Assembly: GCA_018396635.1 (NCBI GenBank)
Contig: JAGTQE010000008.1
Coordinates: forward strand, 17,028-81,027
Direction of reading: 5' to 3'
Length of the DNA: 64,000 nt
Source of the DNA: Candidatus Bathyarchaeota archaeon
GTDB lineage: Archaea; Thermoproteota; Bathyarchaeia; Bathyarchaeales; DTEX01
The notes below the pieces were generated by a model. It was not told where the DNA came from, ran no database searches, and was given only the letters and a program-made list of their open reading frames with translations. A program made the position numbers and the translations under genes. Shown here in pieces: positions 43,969-53,012 of the stretch. Position 1 is the stretch's first letter, and each line of letters starts with the position of its first letter.

Positions 43969-44565
43969 CTACTTAGACGGTTGATTATAATCTTTCCTTC
44001 CACCCTTGCCTAACTCAACCTCCAGCTCCCTTATCCTTCCATCGATATTAGAGATGAGGTTATTTATCAAGTCGCTAATGCGCTTAAGGCTTGCTCTAAA
44101 ATCTTTCAGGAACTCTATTTTCTCCTTTGGAGTAGCCTTCTCCCCTAGAAGTATGATCTTTAATGCACGCTGGATAATTTCTGGAGATGCCTCATAATCA
44201 CCAACCGTATGTAGCGGCGCAATGTTCTCGAAGAGCCATTTCCTAATAGCTGATGCTAGGCTGAAATGCTTCTCAATAACCTCCTTAAAAACCTCCTTAC
44301 CCTTCTCCGTTATAGTGTAAACCTTCACCCTTCTCTTATCTCCACGCCACTCGCCAACAATAAATCCATCCTTCTCAAGCTCCCTCAACGATGGATAAAG
44401 CGAGCCGGCGCTAGGAGAGAGTAGGCCAAGCGTACTTCTATTTATTCTCTTAATCATCTCGTAGCCGTGGGCGGGCCCGCTCAACAGCGTATATAGTATC
44501 GCCAGCTTTAGGTATCCCCTCTTTAACTGCTCCTTCATAACTTCTGAGCTATCGTTCCTCGTCAT
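43969..44565 (-). CDS. PadR-family transcriptional regulator
   Basis: A 198-residue regulator. The winged helix is LKLAILYTLLSGPAHGYEMI, SAGSLYPSLRELEKDGFIVG and KRRVKVYTITEKGKE. A C-terminal coiled coil for dimerisation follows. It is divergent from the ABC ATPase operon, with a palindrome and both TATA boxes in the 113-base gap. It therefore probably controls that operon and itself. Confidence 0.9.
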   Translation of the reverse strand: MTRNDSSEVMKEQLKRGYLKLAILYTLLSGPAHGYEMIKRINRSTLGLLSPSAGSLYPSLRELEKDGFIVGEWRGDKRRVKVYTITEKGKEVFKEVIEKHFSLASAIRKWLFENIAPLHTVGDYEASPEIIQRALKIILLGEKATPKEKIEFLKDFRASLKRISDLINNLISNIDGRIRELEVELGKGGRKDYNQPSK

Positions 44566-44576
44566 GGCTTACACAA

Positions 44577-44588
44577 CTTTTATATAGA
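44577..44588 (-). promoter_or_regulatory. TATA box of the padR gene
   Basis: On the reverse strand the sequence ctatataaaag lies about 15-25 bases before the PadR start codon, implying a very short leader. Confidence 0.45.
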
Positions 44589-44594
44589 TCCATT

Positions 44595-44610
44595 AATACA
44601 TTAATGTATT
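44595..44610. promoter_or_regulatory. 16-bp perfect palindrome, candidate PadR operator
   Basis: AATACATTAATGTATT is its own reverse complement and contains the ACAT/ATGT half-sites found in PadR operators. It adjoins the padR TATA box. A near-direct repeat, TTCCGATATATTA and TTTCGATATATTA (44613-44641), lies on the other side, next to the promoter of the ABC operon. Both could be protein-binding sites. Confidence 0.5.
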
Positions 44611-44678
44611 GGTTTCCGATATATTAGTTTTCGATATATTAAAATCCACTCATTAACGGCCAATAATATTGCAGGAAG

Positions 44679-45449
44679 ATGGCGCGGTGGTGCGGCACAG
44701 CCTTGAGGGATGCCATCATAGAGTTGATCGATGTGAGCAAAATATACAGTGTTGGAGAGATCTCTACTACAGCCCTTAAAGACGTCACATTCAGGGTTTA
44801 TAAGAGAGATTTGGCAGCTATAATGGGCCCCTCAGGCTCAGGTAAGACGACGCTGCTTAACATGCTCGGGCTGCTCGATAGGCCAACTAGGGGGAAAATA
44901 TTATTTGAGGGAAGGGATATTTCAAGGCTCAGCGATAAGGATTTAGCTAACCTTAGGAATAGGAAGATCGGCTTCGTCTTTCAAACCTTCAACTTAATCA
45001 ACAGGTTAACTGTCTTCGAGAATATAGAGCTTCCGCTAATACCTAGGGGTGTGCCGCGCAGCGTTAGGGCTGAAATGGTTAAGGAGGCTATACTGAAGGT
45101 TGGAGGAGATGTAAGTTGGCTTAGGAAGAAGCCAACTCAGCTCTCAGGCGGGCAGCAGCAGAGGGTTGCCATAGCCAGGGCAATAGTCGGCAACCCGCCA
45201 GTAATTCTTGCGGATGAGCCTACTGGAAACCTGGATAGGGGATCTGCTAAAATAGTTGTTGAGACATTCTTAAACCTAAATAAGGAGGGGCACTCAATAG
45301 TTGTCGTGACCCATGACCCTGAGGTTGCAAATTGCATGGAGAAAATATATGTCATCAGGGATGGAATGATAGTTGGCGAGCATGGGGCTGATCCGAAGGA
45401 ATCCCTCATAGCTAAAATGTTGGAGAGTTCTGGTGGGAGGAGAGCGTAA
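44679..45449 (+). CDS. ABC transporter ATPase (PadR-linked)
   Basis: About 256 residues of MacB/LolD type: Walker [17 protein letters not shown]-loop VFQTFNLINRLTV, signature [15 protein letters not shown] and Walker B VILADEPTGNLDRG. A short C-terminal tail (ESLIAKMLESSGGRRA) follows. It is the first gene of a three-gene operon with the large surface protein and the permease. Confidence 0.92.
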   Translation: MARWCGTALRDAIIELIDVSKIYSVGEISTTALKDVTFRVYKRDLAAIMGPSGSGKTTLLNMLGLLDRPTRGKILFEGRDISRLSDKDLANLRNRKIGFVFQTFNLINRLTVFENIELPLIPRGVPRSVRAEMVKEAILKVGGDVSWLRKKPTQLSGGQQQRVAIARAIVGNPPVILADEPTGNLDRGSAKIVVETFLNLNKEGHSIVVVTHDPEVANCMEKIYVIRDGMIVGEHGADPKESLIAKMLESSGGRRA

Positions 45450-45452
45450 ATT

Positions 45453-48400
45453 ATGGAATCTAAAAGAATATTCAGCAGAGTGGCGGCCCTATTCCTATTG
45501 CTAGGCGTCATACTGCCGATTCAACCCATAGTGGAGGCAACCAGTAATCAGATGCAAGAAAACTTATTCACGGTAGTCGGCATCATAGTTAGGTCTTCAT
45601 CGGGGTCGCCGAAAATTTACCCTGGGAGCAGAAGGGTTAACTTAAGAATAGAGACAATGTATGGCGGCAATGAGACGGCTACAAGAGTATATGGCCATCT
45701 GAAAACAGTTTATGGCATAAATTTCAGCGCCGGAAGCGGGCCGACAGCTCAGGCCAGGGATCCCGATGGCACAATTAAATCGAGGGTTGAGAGGGGTGAG
45801 TACGCTATCTTCAACTATTACCTTGACATATCTAAAGCGCTTACGCCAAACGTATATACATTATCCCTTAACATAACATATGTGCTGGAGAGGAGCGACG
45901 AGATACGATGGGAGATACATTATGTGCCGATTAAGATTTCAGAGTATCCAAGTTTAGCCCTCAGCGTAATCGACGCTTACTTAAGCCCAGCATCATATCC
46001 AGGCTCGGTGGACACAAACCTATACGTTTTGATCGAGAACTCTGGGGAATCAGATATAGTCTCAGCACGCTTCACAGTAATCTTATCGGAAGGCTTTAGG
46101 ATAAGTAACTCCAGGGCTTCGGTCGGCACGGTTTATGCTGGTGAGAGGTTTACTATAACCTTCACTGGTATATCTGTGCCCTTGGATGCCGGGATCGGTG
46201 CACATAGCGCTACAATTCACGTCGATGCATCTATGAGAACCGATGATGGGGTGAATTATAATTCTTTAGGCGCAGTTGCTGTGGGATTTTTAGTTTCAGA
46301 TGTGCCTAAAGAGAACCCAATAGTAATATCGTCCGTCTCGGTGCTATATAGGGGTTCGCCAGCGCCGTTACTGCCCTCAGCCAGAGGAGTCACGGTTAGG
46401 GTTACGTTGATCAACAGGCTTCCAGACCCTATAGGTGGGATTAGCGCTACAATAGAGCCGCCAAACGGAATTATCGTGAGGGGTGTCTCAGGAACATACG
46501 CCAACGGCATGGCGCCAGGCGGCTCATGCTTCATAGACATAACGGTGGATGTCTCACCGGACATCAAGCCGGGGCTTGTTGAGTTCATAGTGAACCTACT
46601 ATATGTTAAGATTGTTTCTGACACCTCCTATATGGGCGAACAGAGGTTGAGAGTTAACGTCGCCGTTGAGACACCACATAGCTACGTGCCTGAGATGTCT
46701 TTGGTCTCAGCATATTGGGGCTCACCGAGCCCGACACCCGCATATAATGGATCAAGGTACGTGCCGCTAACATTACGTTTCATTAACAATGGGAGATATG
46801 ATATTATTGGAGGAATTGTTAGAGCCCAATCAGACCTACTGAGACCCATCAAAGCATCAGAGACTCTGGCGCCCAGTCTCACTCCAGGATCAAGCTCATC
46901 CGTGACACTATACTTTGACATAATGGCGGGCGGTGAAGCCCTACTCAAAATCTCTGTTGAATATATATTTGGAGAGTTCGGCGCCCATATAAACGTCACT
47001 AGAGTTTTCAACATATACCTGCCTATCGAAGAGTATCCCGCATCATCCGGCAGTCTCGCATTAATCTCTTCAGGCTGGCAGAGCAACTATAATGTCTTTC
47101 CGAGAACCGATAACGCAACCTATCAGGTGACAATCGCCAATAGGGCTCCATTCCCAATAAGCGGCATAATCCTCCAGCTGAGATTACCTGAGAACATGTC
47201 CTCGCAGGGTAATAATGTTGCAAGGGCCTATTTCGAGGGGCCTGTTAGAAGCCTGGGCACGTTCACTACATCATTCACTATTAGTGTTGGAGACGTTAAA
47301 CCAGGCAAGTATTTGGCGAAGCTATCGGTAGATTACATGCTGTTATCTGGCGGACCAGGTGTCCGCTCCACTGAAGACTTCGATATAATAATAAGCGTTA
47401 ATGATGATAGCCGCTCTGTGGAGTTTGTTAGCGCAACGTGGTATGAGGGTTCTGTTGGCCCGAACACTTATGGGGCGCATCTACTCGTTTCCATAAGGAA
47501 CAATTATGTTGACAGCATGAGGGGTGCTATCTTAGAGGTAGTTTTTCCGAGGGGCTTTCTCAACGCCCTAGACAACTCTTCCCTCGCCAGGGTAACTCCA
47601 ATATCGGCTGGTTTACTCAGCGCAGCGCCGAGGACTCCATCAGACCTAGGCGCCCAGATAAGTGAATATTTAAGGGCTCTTCAAGTTGATCAAGCGCAGG
47701 CTTTTGGTAAGGGCGATATACTAACCTTTGTGCTAAATGTTCACGTCCTGAACGTTAGCATAGGGATCCACGAATTTGAGGGCATAGTCTCCTATATTGA
47801 TCAGTGGGGTACAGTGAGATCGGTTAAAGTAGCTATTTCTGCGGCTGTGCTGGGCAGAACGCAGTACATTGGAGTTTATATGAGCGGCAGCCTGAATGTT
47901 AGGGGGAGGTTCACGAACACCTCCTTGATAGTTGAGAATTTTGGGACGACGCCACTCTACGACGTTTACCTAATAGTCTCACCATATCAGGGTATGCCGA
48001 TCCTCATAGCGTCCCCGGCAGTTAGATTCCTGGGGAAGATAGACGAGTATGGTAGAGTTGAGGTTCCAATAACCCTAGTGTATAACCCGATGGGGTTCAT
48101 ATCGCAGGTCGGCGGGACAACGGTGATGACTTATGGTCCGGTTCCGCTAATGGCGTCAATAATTTATAGGGATGCAAGCGGCTCGCTTAGGAGATTCAAT
48201 AACACGATAACTGTTATTGTTGAGCCATTCATAGACCTTGTTGTGAAGGATATTAACACCTTTGGAAGAAATTATTCATCAGTAGTTTCAGGCGTTGTGG
48301 CTAACTACGGCTCAGCCACAGCATATAGAGTTAGGGCAACCCTCAGCGTCGGAGGCATTAACGGATCAGTCCTTATAGGAGATATCCCCCCAGGAGATGA

Positions 48401-48668
48401 GATGGTCTTCAAGGTGGATGTGCCGGTCTATGGGGAGAAGGGAACACTAATAATAGAATATTATAACATCTTTAACGAACAATTCTCGAGGGAACTCTCT
48501 GTTAATATTAGGCTGATATATGAGGCGCCCGCAGCTCCACCAGCCAGCCAAGGCTTAGCGTTTGAGCAGTGGATCGTTATTGGGGCCGTAGCCGCATTCC
48601 TCTCCTTCGCATCCTTCCTCATCTATAGGGCCTTAAGATATAAGTCTTTGAGCAAAATGTCTGGGTGA
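45453..48668 (+). CDS. Large surface protein with Ig-like repeats and C-terminal anchor
   Basis: A 1071-residue protein. Residues 1-30 form a signal peptide (RVAALFLLLGVILPIQPI). Seven or so beta-sandwich repeats of about 110-150 residues follow, each opening with a similar strand: SVIDAYLSPASYPG, ISSVSVLYRGSPAP, MSLVSAYWGSPSP, LALISSGWQSNY, VEFVSATWYEGSV. These look like CARDB/NEW3-type (COG1361) domains. A final helix WIVIGAVAAFLSFASFLIY anchors it, leaving a basic tail inside. It sits between the ATPase and permease of an ABC system and probably is the extracellular part of that machine. Confidence 0.82.
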   Translation: MESKRIFSRVAALFLLLGVILPIQPIVEATSNQMQENLFTVVGIIVRSSSGSPKIYPGSRRVNLRIETMYGGNETATRVYGHLKTVYGINFSAGSGPTAQARDPDGTIKSRVERGEYAIFNYYLDISKALTPNVYTLSLNITYVLERSDEIRWEIHYVPIKISEYPSLALSVIDAYLSPASYPGSVDTNLYVLIENSGESDIVSARFTVILSEGFRISNSRASVGTVYAGERFTITFTGISVPLDAGIGAHSATIHVDASMRTDDGVNYNSLGAVAVGFLVSDVPKENPIVISSVSVLYRGSPAPLLPSARGVTVRVTLINRLPDPIGGISATIEPPNGIIVRGVSGTYANGMAPGGSCFIDITVDVSPDIKPGLVEFIVNLLYVKIVSDTSYMGEQRLRVNVAVETPHSYVPEMSLVSAYWGSPSPTPAYNGSRYVPLTLRFINNGRYDIIGGIVRAQSDLLRPIKASETLAPSLTPGSSSSVTLYFDIMAGGEALLKISVEYIFGEFGAHINVTRVFNIYLPIEEYPASSGSLALISSGWQSNYNVFPRTDNATYQVTIANRAPFPISGIILQLRLPENMSSQGNNVARAYFEGPVRSLGTFTTSFTISVGDVKPGKYLAKLSVDYMLLSGGPGVRSTEDFDIIISVNDDSRSVEFVSATWYEGSVGPNTYGAHLLVSIRNNYVDSMRGAILEVVFPRGFLNALDNSSLARVTPISAGLLSAAPRTPSDLGAQISEYLRALQVDQAQAFGKGDILTFVLNVHVLNVSIGIHEFEGIVSYIDQWGTVRSVKVAISAAVLGRTQYIGVYMSGSLNVRGRFTNTSLIVENFGTTPLYDVYLIVSPYQGMPILIASPAVRFLGKIDEYGRVEVPITLVYNPMGFISQVGGTTVMTYGPVPLMASIIYRDASGSLRRFNNTITVIVEPFIDLVVKDINTFGRNYSSVVSGVVANYGSATAYRVRATLSVGGINGSVLIGDIPPGDEMVFKVDVPVYGEKGTLIIEYYNIFNEQFSRELSVNIRLIYEAPAAPPASQGLAFEQWIVIGAVAAFLSFASFLIYRALRYKSLSKMSG

Positions 48669-48674
48669 GCGGAT

Positions 48675-49874
48675 ATGCTTCTTGATTTCATTAGATTGGC
48701 GTTAAAGGCTCTAACAGAGAGGAGGGCTAGAGCAATCCTAACGATAATCGGCATATCCATAGGGCCGCTGGTCTTAGTCATGATGAGCTCCGTTGTGAGG
48801 AGTTACTCCGACTACATAGTTGAGAGGGTAACGTCTCTTGGACAGAACGCAATAGCAATCTTTCCAAGAGAAAACCATAGGCTGAGCGAGGAGGATCTTA
48901 ACTTCATCAAATCCTTAGAGGGCGTGATGAGAGCTGAACCATTCTATTCAACTCAGGGGTTGCTTAAGAGAGGCTCCGAGGAAATTAGGGTCTCAATATT
49001 CGCCGTAGAATATAATCTGATATTTGAGGCTATAGGAAGCCTAGAGATACTTGAGGGCGACATACCCTCTGATGCCCTCAGCGCTATAGTTGGCAAGAAG
49101 ATAGCGTTTAAGGATGGTAGGGAACGCTACTTTATCCTCGATGACGTCATAACAATAGCGATACCGAGAATTGAGGGCGATAGGATAGTTGGTAAGAGGA
49201 ACATGAATGTTAAGATAGGCGCTATACTCGAAGAGTACGGCGGAGCGCTGATAGTTGACCCGGATTCAACGGTCTTCCTTAGCTTTGAGGCTGGAAAAAA
49301 GTTTTTGGGGATGCGGGACTGGTCTGGGATATTCGCGCTAACAAGCGACCCATCTTATGTTAAGGGAGTCGTCTCAGCTATAAGGGGAAAATATGAGGAT
49401 AGGCTTCAAGTAATAGCTTTCAGCGCGATAGCCGAGGCGATATCAAGCGTAACCGGAGCAATAAACTTCATAAACTTCTCAACTTCTCTATCAGCCTTTG
49501 CGGTGGCTGTGGCCGGAATAGCCGCCACAATGATAACATCTGTAATGGAGAGGACTCGTGAGATAGGTGTAATGAAAGCCATAGGCTATACAAATAGCCA
49601 AATACTCCTCCTAATTCTCTTGGAATCCATAGTCATGAGCATTATTGGAGGTTCAATTGGAATAACGCTTGGGGTTATCGGAGCCCACATGCTCTCCTCA
49701 AGGGGTTTAACTATAGGGGGCTTAGGATTAACCTTCGTTCTAAGCCCGAAAATAACATTTGAGCTGCTGGCGCAGACGATATCGCTAACGATATCGATAG
49801 GCTTAATTGGAGGAATTCTGCCAGCATACAGAGCCTCTAAGATCCCGCCTGTGGTAGCCCTGAGATACGAATAA
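48675..49874 (+). CDS. FtsX/MacB-type ABC permease (PadR-linked)
   Basis: A 399-residue permease with an N-terminal helix (ARAILTIIGISIGPLVLVMM), a large outer domain and three C-terminal helices. The coupling motif is ERTREIGVMKAIGYTNSQI. It is 6 bases after the surface-protein stop. The outer domain is of the MacB-like type, which drives conformational changes in a partner rather than transport of a small solute. Confidence 0.9.
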   Translation: MLLDFIRLALKALTERRARAILTIIGISIGPLVLVMMSSVVRSYSDYIVERVTSLGQNAIAIFPRENHRLSEEDLNFIKSLEGVMRAEPFYSTQGLLKRGSEEIRVSIFAVEYNLIFEAIGSLEILEGDIPSDALSAIVGKKIAFKDGRERYFILDDVITIAIPRIEGDRIVGKRNMNVKIGAILEEYGGALIVDPDSTVFLSFEAGKKFLGMRDWSGIFALTSDPSYVKGVVSAIRGKYEDRLQVIAFSAIAEAISSVTGAINFINFSTSLSAFAVAVAGIAATMITSVMERTREIGVMKAIGYTNSQILLLILLESIVMSIIGGSIGITLGVIGAHMLSSRGLTIGGLGLTFVLSPKITFELLAQTISLTISIGLIGGILPAYRASKIPPVVALRYE

Positions 49875-49876
49875 AA

Positions 49877-50992
49877 TTAAATGCCCTTAAAAACTCTACT
49901 GTTCCGCCCATATTTTACCGCCGTCCTATATAGGGTTAAAATATTTTCTATGGGTGTATCTGGCTGTATTGCGTGTGTTGGACCCAAAATGAGCCCTGTT
50001 GGCCCGAGCCCATATATACGCTTCTTAACTTCTTGGGCGATGTTCTCAGGCTCTCCGAAGGGCAGGGTGCTCTGCACTCCAATCGTTCCTTCAAAGCATA
50101 TCTTATCCCCATACATTTGCTTCAGCTTATATGGATCCATGCACTCCGGCTGGATTGGGTTGAGTACATCGACACCTATCTCGATGAGGTCTGGTATTAT
50201 TGGCTCTATCCACCCGTCGCTATGAAAGAAGAAGAACGCTCCCTTTCTGTGGCAGAGGTCTGCTAGCTCAGCGTATCTCGGCTTGAGGAAACGCCTCCAC
50301 ATCTGCGGGGACATCATAAGCCCCCTCTGCATCCCAACATCGTCCCCATCAACTATAACATCTACACCCACCTCACATAATATTGATGCTTGCCTCATTC
50401 TGAGGGCGTGGAGCCCATCTAAAATGCGCTCTACATTGCATGGATCCGTGAACATCATTCTAATGATTTCTTGGAACCCAGTCAGCTGCCAAGCTATCTC
50501 CCAGAGGTGCGTCACTCCACCGTATAGGCAGTAGTCCTCAAATATCTTTCGGGCCTTCCTAGCAGAATCTATAGACCCCTCATCGATTTCAGGCCAATTA
50601 TACTCGTTGATGTCTATGCTCTTAAGCGGGTGATCTATGAAGGTGTAAGTGTACGTGTGATCGGGAGCCCATATGCTACATACTCCCCATATATCCTTCC
50701 TAACCTCAAACCCATCCCTGAAGCCTATCGTGTAAGCTGGCCCGTAGGGACCCTCCTTTATTTCAACGCCCTCCGGCAAATATCCACCCTTAAGACTTAA
50801 GCCAACGCTGACGGTATCTATGCCTAAAGCCCTGTTAAGCTTAAGCCTCTCATCAAAATAATCCTTTCCACTAATACTTAGAGCGTCCCTAAGCCTTTTG
50901 TAGGGCTCAGGCCGAATATTTAGGCTCAGCGGTATCCTATCAGGATCCTCAAGCAATATGCTCCTAATACAGCGCTCCCTAGAGCTGAGCAA
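49877..50992 (-). CDS. Uroporphyrinogen decarboxylase-family protein
   Basis: A 371-residue UroD/MtaA-like barrel: SIDVNEYNWPEI-type segments, VDVIVDGDDVGMQRGLMMSP, and the candidate zinc ligand His in FFFFHSDGWI followed by INPIQ-like NPIQPECMD. True UroD motifs are not all present, and MtaA/CmuA-type corrinoid methyltransferases share this fold. A methyltransferase or an unassigned enzyme is more likely than heme synthesis. It converges with the ABC permease. Confidence 0.72.
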   Translation of the reverse strand: MLSSRERCIRSILLEDPDRIPLSLNIRPEPYKRLRDALSISGKDYFDERLKLNRALGIDTVSVGLSLKGGYLPEGVEIKEGPYGPAYTIGFRDGFEVRKDIWGVCSIWAPDHTYTYTFIDHPLKSIDINEYNWPEIDEGSIDSARKARKIFEDYCLYGGVTHLWEIAWQLTGFQEIIRMMFTDPCNVERILDGLHALRMRQASILCEVGVDVIVDGDDVGMQRGLMMSPQMWRRFLKPRYAELADLCHRKGAFFFFHSDGWIEPIIPDLIEIGVDVLNPIQPECMDPYKLKQMYGDKICFEGTIGVQSTLPFGEPENIAQEVKKRIYGLGPTGLILGPTHAIQPDTPIENILTLYRTAVKYGRNSRVFKGI

Positions 50993-51078
50993 CTCTAATC
51001 CCTCTTAGAATCTTCACCCCGAATAATAAATGCCTTATCCCCTAGAGAAATTAGGAGGAGAACGTTGTACTTATATAT

Positions 51079-51264
51079 TCAAGGACCTGTAAAGCCGCAG
51101 TTTGGACACTTATATTGCCGCCTAAATTTTCGGCATTTTGAGCATCTCCATATCGTTATTTCACCGCAGTTCGGGCACTGGAATGATGTAGCATTGTTTC
51201 CCGGAGGAATTATCTTGTTGCAGGATGTGCAGACGGGCATTACTGCTCTTCTGCTTCCACTCAA
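51079..51264 (-). CDS. HVO_2753-like small zinc-ribbon protein
   Basis: A 61-residue protein with four zinc knuckles: CTSCNK, CPNCGE, CSKCRK and CPNCGFTGP. This is the two-zinc-finger domain of the HVO_2753 family, taken to bind RNA. It lies between two larger genes. TTG 51264 is preceded by GAGGTG; ATG 51240 is an alternative. Confidence 0.85.
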   Translation of the reverse strand: MSGSRRAVMPVCTSCNKIIPPGNNATSFQCPNCGEITIWRCSKCRKFRRQYKCPNCGFTGP

Positions 51265-51349
51265 TGCGTTTACACCTCAATCGGGATGCGAATACTTGTG
51301 TAATTATCTCACTTATATATTTAATTTTCTTCTTCAAACAAGAATACTC

Positions 51350-52552
51350 TCAGGATAACATTGCGGCTTTGAGTAGCGTGAGGAAGAGCCTTAAATTTCC
51401 CCTCCTCTTAATAACTCTCGTGAGGAGTTTCCCATGAAAATCCATATCCGCCTCCTCGGAGAAGTCTCTATAGATTCCCTCCTTTATTATGGCCGAGAAG
51501 ATCTTATCTAAACCCCTATCCGAAACCCTATCCAATATTCTTCTAGCAAACAGCGCTATCCTAAGGTCTCCTCCAACGATCCCTCTCCACGTATCCTCAT
51601 AAACTTTGAGGGAACCCTTACTAATATCGCCCTCTATAACGGCTTTTGATGCAATCCTCCCAGCTATAGATGCGCATATCCCGCCTAAGATAACGCCACC
51701 CCCACTCAAAGGTTTAACCTGCCCAGCCGCATCGCCAACAACGAGCATAGCATCACCATATGTTCTCTTAATAGGCCCTTGCGTGATAACAAGTCCTGAA
51801 TAAAACCTATGAAATTTTACCTTATCATCGACCGCATCTCCGAAGCGTCTCCTTACGAACTTTAGGAGGCGTGTCCTCACGTTAGACCCCTTACACGCCA
51901 GCCCAACCCTAGCAGCCTCCTCATTTAGGGGTATGACCCATGCGAATAGTCCAGGGGATAAGGTATTACTGAAGTGAACCTCAACGTAGTCTGGATCTAA
52001 GCTTACTCCTTCCAAATCCACCTGTAAGCCGCTTAGAAGCCTACTTATATCTAGGGTTCTTAGACCCGTCATGCGGAGTACCCTTGGCACAGCCCCCTCA
52101 GCAACTATCAGAATCTTAGCCTTTACTATACAGCTATCGGCATTTATGATCCAGCGTCCCTCGCATGATCTCTCCACCGATTTAACCCTTGAGCTCAGCC
52201 TTATCAGCGCTCCGCTTTTAGACGCCTGCTCAGCCAGCAGTTTATCAAAGGCCTGACGATTAACAACGCAGGCTATAGGTTCTTTCCTCTCAACTGTGAA
52301 AGAGAGTTTCGATGGCGAGATGAAGTGCGCACCCCTAACCCTATTGAGCACATGTGGGCCGTCGCATGGAACCCTAATCTCCCTCAATCCCTTAATGCTT
52401 AGGAGCCCGGCGCAGTGGCATGGTAAACCTATCTCACTGTGCTCCTCAAGAACGATAACCTTGACGCCCCTTAAAGAAGCCTCTCGGGCCGATATTAGCC
52501 CCGAGGGGCCTGCGCCCACGATGGCTATATCGGCTTCCTCCATAATGTCCAT
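51350..52552 (-). CDS. Geranylgeranyl reductase-family flavoprotein
   Basis: A 400-residue FAD enzyme: the dinucleotide motif IVGAGPSGLISAREASLRG, GLPCHCAGLLS, and the FAD-binding VVGDAAGQVKPLSGGG. GLFAWVIPLNEE matches the substrate motif of archaeal reductases that saturate the isoprenoid chains of ether lipids. It could also be a related menaquinone or chlorophyll-like reductase. It is divergent from aEF-1beta. Confidence 0.85.
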   Translation of the reverse strand: MDIMEEADIAIVGAGPSGLISAREASLRGVKVIVLEEHSEIGLPCHCAGLLSIKGLREIRVPCDGPHVLNRVRGAHFISPSKLSFTVERKEPIACVVNRQAFDKLLAEQASKSGALIRLSSRVKSVERSCEGRWIINADSCIVKAKILIVAEGAVPRVLRMTGLRTLDISRLLSGLQVDLEGVSLDPDYVEVHFSNTLSPGLFAWVIPLNEEAARVGLACKGSNVRTRLLKFVRRRFGDAVDDKVKFHRFYSGLVITQGPIKRTYGDAMLVVGDAAGQVKPLSGGGVILGGICASIAGRIASKAVIEGDISKGSLKVYEDTWRGIVGGDLRIALFARRILDRVSDRGLDKIFSAIIKEGIYRDFSEEADMDFHGKLLTRVIKRRGNLRLFLTLLKAAMLS

Positions 52553-52653
52553 ACTCTCTCAATGGTGGGTTAACTTAAACTTCTAACCTAATTTAAGCGT
52601 AACTTTAAAATATTGCGAGCTCCTACTTATTGTGCGCTCTAGGAGGATTAAAA

Positions 52654-52923
52654 TTGGCTAGAGTGGTGGTCTCGCTGAAAATATTCCCATCCGACATCGA
52701 TGTTGATTTGAATGCCTTAAGGGAGAGGATTGAGAAATCTCTGCCCAGCTATGCGTCGGTCTACAGGTTCGAGGAGGAGCCTATAGCCTTCGGTCTAGTT
52801 GCACTTATAGCGCACATAGTTCTCCCTGAGGATAGGGCTGGCGGGCTGGATGAGATAGAGAGATGCATACAGGGCTTGGAGGGCGTGGGCGACATTCAAA
52901 CGATTATGGTCAGAAGAGTATAG
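52654..52923 (+). CDS. Elongation factor 1-beta
   Basis: An 89-residue archaeal aEF-1beta, which recycles GDP from EF-1alpha. The start (M)[19 protein letters not shown] and [20 protein letters not shown] are typical; the C-terminus ends [15 protein letters not shown] 52654 follows AGGAGG by 7 bases; the longer start at 52630 has no such site. Cdc48 follows after 89 bases. Confidence 0.93.
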   Translation: MARVVVSLKIFPSDIDVDLNALRERIEKSLPSYASVYRFEEEPIAFGLVALIAHIVLPEDRAGGLDEIERCIQGLEGVGDIQTIMVRRV

Positions 52924-53012
52924 ATGAAAAGTCGCTAAGTATGCACATTTATATTTCAGATCTTCTTCTCTCATATCTAGAGATTAAAGTTTATGGGAAG
53001 AGGGGAGACGCA

